NCBI GenBank assembly: GCA_902496455.1
Contig: CABVAY010000052.1
Span: 1 to 9,376 of the forward strand
Source: an uncultured Collinsella sp.
GTDB taxonomy: Bacteria; Actinomycetota; Coriobacteriia; Coriobacteriales; Coriobacteriaceae
Length of the DNA stretch: 9,376 bases
Reading direction: 5' to 3'
Below are positions 6,694 to 9,376 of this stretch, piece after piece. How positions within the stretch are numbered: the first letter of the stretch is position 1; each line of letters opens with the position of its first letter. The notes under the pieces were generated by a model, which had not been told where the DNA came from, did not search any database, and saw only the letters and a list, made by a program, of their open reading frames with translations. A program made the position numbers and the translations under genes.

Positions 6694-7427
6694 TACGCAA
6701 GCCCCAAGTGTGCTTTAACCTCGGCAGCGCGACGGCGGGACACGGGCACCGTCGAGGTTACGCGATCGAGCCTGAGCTCCATAAGACCCGTGGAACCGAT
6801 CTCGACATTGTGCACGTCCTCCAAATTGACCAGATAGCTGCGGTGGACACGGATAAAGCCCTCGGGGGCCAGGCGCCGCTCGAGCGAGGAAATCGACTCA
6901 TTGATCAGGTATGTTCCCTCGGCGCAGACGGCGTTGCAAAAATCGGCACGCGCCTCAAAGTAGCAGACGTCTGCGGCGGGAATGAACACCTTTTTGCCCC
7001 CGCGGTCCACCGTCAGACGCAAAGGCTGGCGCGGAGCGTGGATAACACGACGGACACCCAAGGCTGCCTCGATCTTGTCGAGTGCCTTTGACAGGCGTGC
7101 GTCCTCGACCGGCTTGACGACATAATCGACGGCATCGAGGTTATAGGCATCGGCCGCATACTCGGCAAACGCCGTCACAAACACAACCACCGGCGGCGTC
7201 TTTAGGTTCTGCAGCGTCTCGGCAAGCTCAATTCCCGAGCGACCGGGCATGGTAATGTCTAAAAACAGCACGTCGGGCTTGTTCGACAGAATCGACTCCA
7301 CGGCTTCGGTGACATTGCCCGCCTCGGCAATCTGGCCCACACGCGTATCCTTTTCCAACAGGTAGCGTAGCTCAGCCCTAATGGGAGGTTCGTCATCAAC
7401 CACCAAGATGTTCCAGCCTTCGGACAT
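6693..7427 (-). CDS. LytTR-family response regulator (system B)
   Basis: A 244-residue DNA-binding response regulator, paralogous to the one at 807-1523. The receiver domain (about 5-120) has D11-D12-E13, phosphoacceptor D57 in LFLD, T85 in FVTAF and K105 in VKP. The LytTR DNA-binding domain (about 135-240) has FIRVHRSYLVNL at 191-202 and VPVSRRR at 227-233. The ATG at 7427 has a strong ribosome site (GAGGGGA) about seven bases upstream. It lies 38 bases after the kinase B stop and is surely its partner. The DNA-contacting end is very like system A (VPVSRRR shared, recognition regions similar), so the two regulators may bind related sites. That is inference. Confidence 0.95.
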   Translation of the reverse strand: MSEGWNILVVDDEPPIRAELRYLLEKDTRVGQIAEAGNVTEAVESILSNKPDVLFLDITMPGRSGIELAETLQNLKTPPVVVFVTAFAEYAADAYNLDAVDYVVKPVEDARLSKALDKIEAALGVRRVIHAPRQPLRLTVDRGGKKVFIPAADVCYFEARADFCNAVCAEGTYLINESISSLERRLAPEGFIRVHRSYLVNLEDVHNVEIGSTGLMELRLDRVTSTVPVSRRRAAEVKAHLGLA

Positions 7428-7465
7428 ATGTGCTTCCCCTCTTTTTCTCTCAATCCAACCGCGTG

Positions 7466-8851
7466 CTACGCCGTCAACGGCGCGGGCTCATGCGGCTCGC
7501 CGTTCAGCTCGACGATGACCTGCGTTCCCACGCCCTCCTGGGACTTCACGCGCATGCCGGAATCTTCTCCGTAAAAGAAATGGATGCGCTGAAGTACGTT
7601 AAAGAGCGCCAAGCCGCAGCCTCGTTTGATGGAACCATCGGCGGTAATGCTCTCGGGCTCCTCCAGGCGATGTTGCTCAAACAGATGCGCGCAGACTTCT
7701 TCGCTCATACCGATGCCATCGTCCTCGACGATGATCTCCAAACCGTCATCGGTCTCGAAAGCCCTAACATGAATAGAAAGCGGCTCGGTCTCGCGCTGCG
7801 CGTGCTTGATGCAGTTTTCGAGCAACGGCTGCAAGATAAACGGCGGCACCATGCAATCGCGCACCTCAAAGTCGATATCGACCGAGACGCGCAGACGGCC
7901 GTCGCCATAACGAGCCTGCATAAGATTGATATAGCGAGTGCCCTGTTCCACCTCGTGCTCGAGCGTTGTGAGGGTATCGGAATCAGAAAGCGTCTGACGG
8001 TAGTAATTGGAAAAGTCGATCAGCAGCGACCTGGCCTTGTCCGGCTCGGTACGTACGAGTGACACGATGGTGCTGATGGTGTTAAACAGAAAATGAGGAT
8101 CGACCTGCGATTGCAAGGCGCGCAGCTCCACGCGGGCCGTAAGCTCGTCCTGGCGCTCGAGCTCAAAGCTCGCAAGCTGCGTGGAAATGAGGTCGGCAAA
8201 GCCCGAGGCAAGCGCCGTCTGGCGCATATCGATGCTGCTCAGACGGGGATAATACAGCTCGAGCGTGCCCACGCAATGCCCGCGCACGGTAAGCGGTGCG
8301 ACAATACCGGCGCGCAGGCGCGGAAAGTAGCCACCCGTCTCGGTCGAGGCATCGCGCGAGAACACGCTTTGCTCACCGCTGTTGATCACGTTGAGCGTAG
8401 TCCGCAGTACTACCGGGGTGCCCGCGGGGCATTTTGCCGAGTCCTCGCCCCAGCTTGCCAACACCTGCTTGCCGTCGGTAAAGCAGATGGCAGAGGCGAT
8501 AGTTTCGGACAGGATGATCTTAGAGGCGCCCAGGGCAGCTTCGGGCGTAAGGCCGCGCGACGTGTAGGCGAATATTTTTGAAGCGATGGCGAGCGTGCGG
8601 TCGGTTGCGCTCGATGTGAGGTCGTCGGGAACGACAAAGACGTACGAGAAGAAGAAGCACAGCATGACCAAGCCGGCAATGACAACAACGGCCGGAACGG
8701 GATTGGGATTATCGGTTAGATCCCAGATGAGCAGCAGGATAAGCAGCGGAACGACAATACCGAGCAAGATGGCTTGAACCACATGCTGAGCGGTACGAAA
8801 GACCTTGGTAGAGTTGTAGCTCTTGCCCAGAATCAGCCTATTGAGATCCAC
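7466..8851 (-). CDS. LytS-type sensor histidine kinase (system B)
   Basis: A 461-residue membrane histidine kinase. Two membrane helices (about 23-45 and 52-74) are followed by a GAF-like sensor region (about 87-212), then a His-kinase segment VDPHFLFN (phosphorylatable H253) and a HATPase domain: N346 in QPLLENCIKH, DDGIGM at 377-382, GCGLALFN at 411-418. The residue before Pro-His is Asp where system A has Asn. The start needs care. The frame is open to ATG 8920, but a terminator hairpin (8911-8886) lies inside that extension. I prefer GTG at 8851, six bases after AAGGAG. ATG at 8857 touches the ribosome site and is less likely, though it adds only two residues. Regulator B follows after 38 bases. 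Sensor regions of kinases A and B are similar but clearly diverged, while ELTAR-E-RALQ and PHFLFNT are shared, so different signals are plausible. Confidence 0.93.
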   Translation of the reverse strand: MDLNRLILGKSYNSTKVFRTAQHVVQAILLGIVVPLLILLLIWDLTDNPNPVPAVVVIAGLVMLCFFFSYVFVVPDDLTSSATDRTLAIASKIFAYTSRGLTPEAALGASKIILSETIASAICFTDGKQVLASWGEDSAKCPAGTPVVLRTTLNVINSGEQSVFSRDASTETGGYFPRLRAGIVAPLTVRGHCVGTLELYYPRLSSIDMRQTALASGFADLISTQLASFELERQDELTARVELRALQSQVDPHFLFNTISTIVSLVRTEPDKARSLLIDFSNYYRQTLSDSDTLTTLEHEVEQGTRYINLMQARYGDGRLRVSVDIDFEVRDCMVPPFILQPLLENCIKHAQRETEPLSIHVRAFETDDGLEIIVEDDGIGMSEEVCAHLFEQHRLEEPESITADGSIKRGCGLALFNVLQRIHFFYGEDSGMRVKSQEGVGTQVIVELNGEPHEPAPLTA

Positions 8852-8885
8852 CGTCATCTCCTTCTTACTGACGCACCCCATAGCA

Positions 8886-8911
8886 ATAAAGAGGGCCGCA
8901 AGCGACCCTCT
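8886..8911 (-). terminator. Terminator after amidohydrolase, ahead of kinase B
   Basis: AGAGGGTCG and CGGCCCTCT pair on the minus strand (8911-8903 with 8898-8890, one G-U wobble) around a CTTG loop, followed by a T-rich tail (TTTATT). The wobble becomes a C-A mismatch on the plus strand, so the minus-strand direction is favoured. It ends the amidohydrolase transcript 58 bases after the stop and lies 34 bases before the GTG start chosen for kinase B. Confidence 0.75.
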
Positions 8912-8918
8912 CCGTTGC

Positions 8919-8949
8919 ATTATGCATCAAATACTGTGTTTTACATCAA
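8919..8949 (-). promoter_or_regulatory. Candidate promoter for system B operon
   Basis: TTGATG (8949-8944) and CATAAT (8924-8919, five of six to -10) are separated by 19 bases. A second TTGATG occurs at 8930-8925, so the hexamer repeats directly with a 19-base period. The start would be near 8912, right at the base of the terminator hairpin. The repeat could equally be a regulator site overlapping the promoter. Confidence 0.35.
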
Positions 8950-8956
8950 GCCATCG

Positions 8957-8965
8957 ATGAACGGT
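8957..8965 (-). promoter_or_regulatory. Possible LytTR half-site
   Basis: ACCGTTCAT on the minus strand fits, at every position, the 9-base direct-repeat element described for AgrA/ComE-type LytTR regulators. It lies just after the amidohydrolase stop and upstream of the system B promoter candidate. A second copy at the usual 12-13 base gap is not apparent, so this may be chance. Confidence 0.2.
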
Positions 8966-8968
8966 AGC

Positions 8969-9376
8969 TTAGGCGCTGTACTTGTTTGCCTCGCCGAAGG
9001 TGCCGCCCTCGACAATCCAGCCGTCCTTCATGATGACGTCCATGTTGTCGGTGTTGAGCACGTGGATGTCGGCGGCGACGTCACCGTTGACGACCAGCAG
9101 GTCGGCGCACTTGCCGGCCTCGATGGAACCGGTCTCGTCCTCGATGTGGCACATCTTGGCACCGTTGAGGGTGGCGCAGGTGATGGTCTCGACCGGGGTG
9201 AAGCCGATCTTGTCGACGAACTCGTACATCTCCTCGATGGAGCAGGTGCCGTACGGGGTGACGAAGGAGAAGGAGTCGGAGCCGATCGTCATGACGACGC
9301 CGCGCTTCTTGGCCTCGCGCAGGCAGTCGTAGTTGCGCTGCAGCTCCTTCTCGACCAGGGTGCCCTCGTACTTGTC
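8969..9376 (-). CDS. Amidohydrolase, C-terminal part (runs off window)
   Basis: The last 135 residues of an amidohydrolase-superfamily metal-dependent hydrolase; the 5' part lies beyond the right edge. The frame is open from the edge without a stop. It shows the late metal-site segment TIGSDSFSFVTPYG, where GSD corresponds to the catalytic Asp of GTD in imidazolonepropionase-like members. Then come ATLNGAKMC and the closing barrel-to-sandwich signature ETGSIEAGKCADLLVVNGD with DI and IMKDGWIVEGG. Such enzymes cleave amide or related C-N bonds in small molecules or dipeptides; the substrate cannot be assigned from this part. An internal ATG at 9292 is not the real start because conserved coding sequence continues upstream. 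Codons are strongly biased to C- and G-ending forms compared with the rest of the window, suggesting high expression. A terminator follows at 8911-8886. Confidence 0.9.
   Translation of the reverse strand, partial: DKYEGTLVEKELQRNYDCLREAKKRGVVMTIGSDSFSFVTPYGTCSIEEMYEFVDKIGFTPVETITCATLNGAKMCHIEDETGSIEAGKCADLLVVNGDVAADIHVLNTDNMDVIMKDGWIVEGGTFGEANKYSA

Noticed and set aside
7458..8851. Asp before Pro-His in kinase B as a sign of a dead kinase
   Set aside because: The His, the N-box Asn and both ATP-site glycine motifs are present. Variation of the residue before Pro-His is tolerated in this family as far as I know.
8852..8920. Longer start (ATG 8920 or 8881) for kinase B
   Set aside because: The longest form contains the terminator hairpin 8911-8886 and neither has a suitable ribosome site, whereas AAGGAG sits six bases before GTG 8851.
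1..9376. CRISPR array, tRNA, rRNA, insertion sequence or prophage genes
   Set aside because: No regularly spaced repeats, no cloverleaf-like sequence with conserved tRNA arms, no transposase or phage proteins, and no terminal inverted repeats were recognised on either strand.

Overview
The window reads as chromosomal DNA of a fairly GC-rich Gram-positive bacterium. The mix of LytS/LytTR two-component systems with GAF-containing kinases, an Atg22-like (UMF1) transporter and a cytoplasmic zinc-phospholipase-C-like protein suggests a gut Actinomycetota of the Coriobacteriia, perhaps Collinsella or a relative. That placement is inference from protein style and base composition. No 16S or other marker is present. 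All eight recognisable genes lie on the minus strand, so transcription runs from high to low coordinates.

In transcription order: (1) 9376-8969, the C-terminal part of an amidohydrolase that begins outside the window, followed by an intrinsic terminator. (2) 8851-6693, a sensor kinase and its LytTR response regulator (system B). (3) 6600-4295, a zinc-dependent phospholipase C-family protein and an Atg22-like MFS transporter, closed by a strong terminator at 4180-4145. (4) 4123-807, a family 2-like glycosyltransferase whose stop overlaps the start of a second sensor kinase, then a second LytTR regulator (system A) and a terminator. (5) 711-244, a YfcE/MJ0936-type metallophosphoesterase. (6) 243-1, non-coding sequence with two terminator-like hairpins and a GC-rich imperfect palindrome.

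The main theme is two paralogous LytTR systems about 5 kb apart. Each is kinase-then-regulator and each kinase has two membrane helices, a GAF-like sensor region and a LytS-type catalytic core. They flank genes for phospholipid- or envelope-related functions (phospholipase-like protein, transporter, glycosyltransferase). System A is translationally coupled to the glycosyltransferase by an ATGA overlap. A reasonable inference is that the kinases report on membrane or cell-envelope state and that the neighbouring genes are targets or partners. Nothing in the sequence proves this.

Both TCS operons also share an unusual start: a -10-like box, then a terminator hairpin, then the Shine-Dalgarno sequence of the first gene with almost no room for a separate promoter. 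No tRNA, rRNA, CRISPR array, transposase or phage gene was seen.
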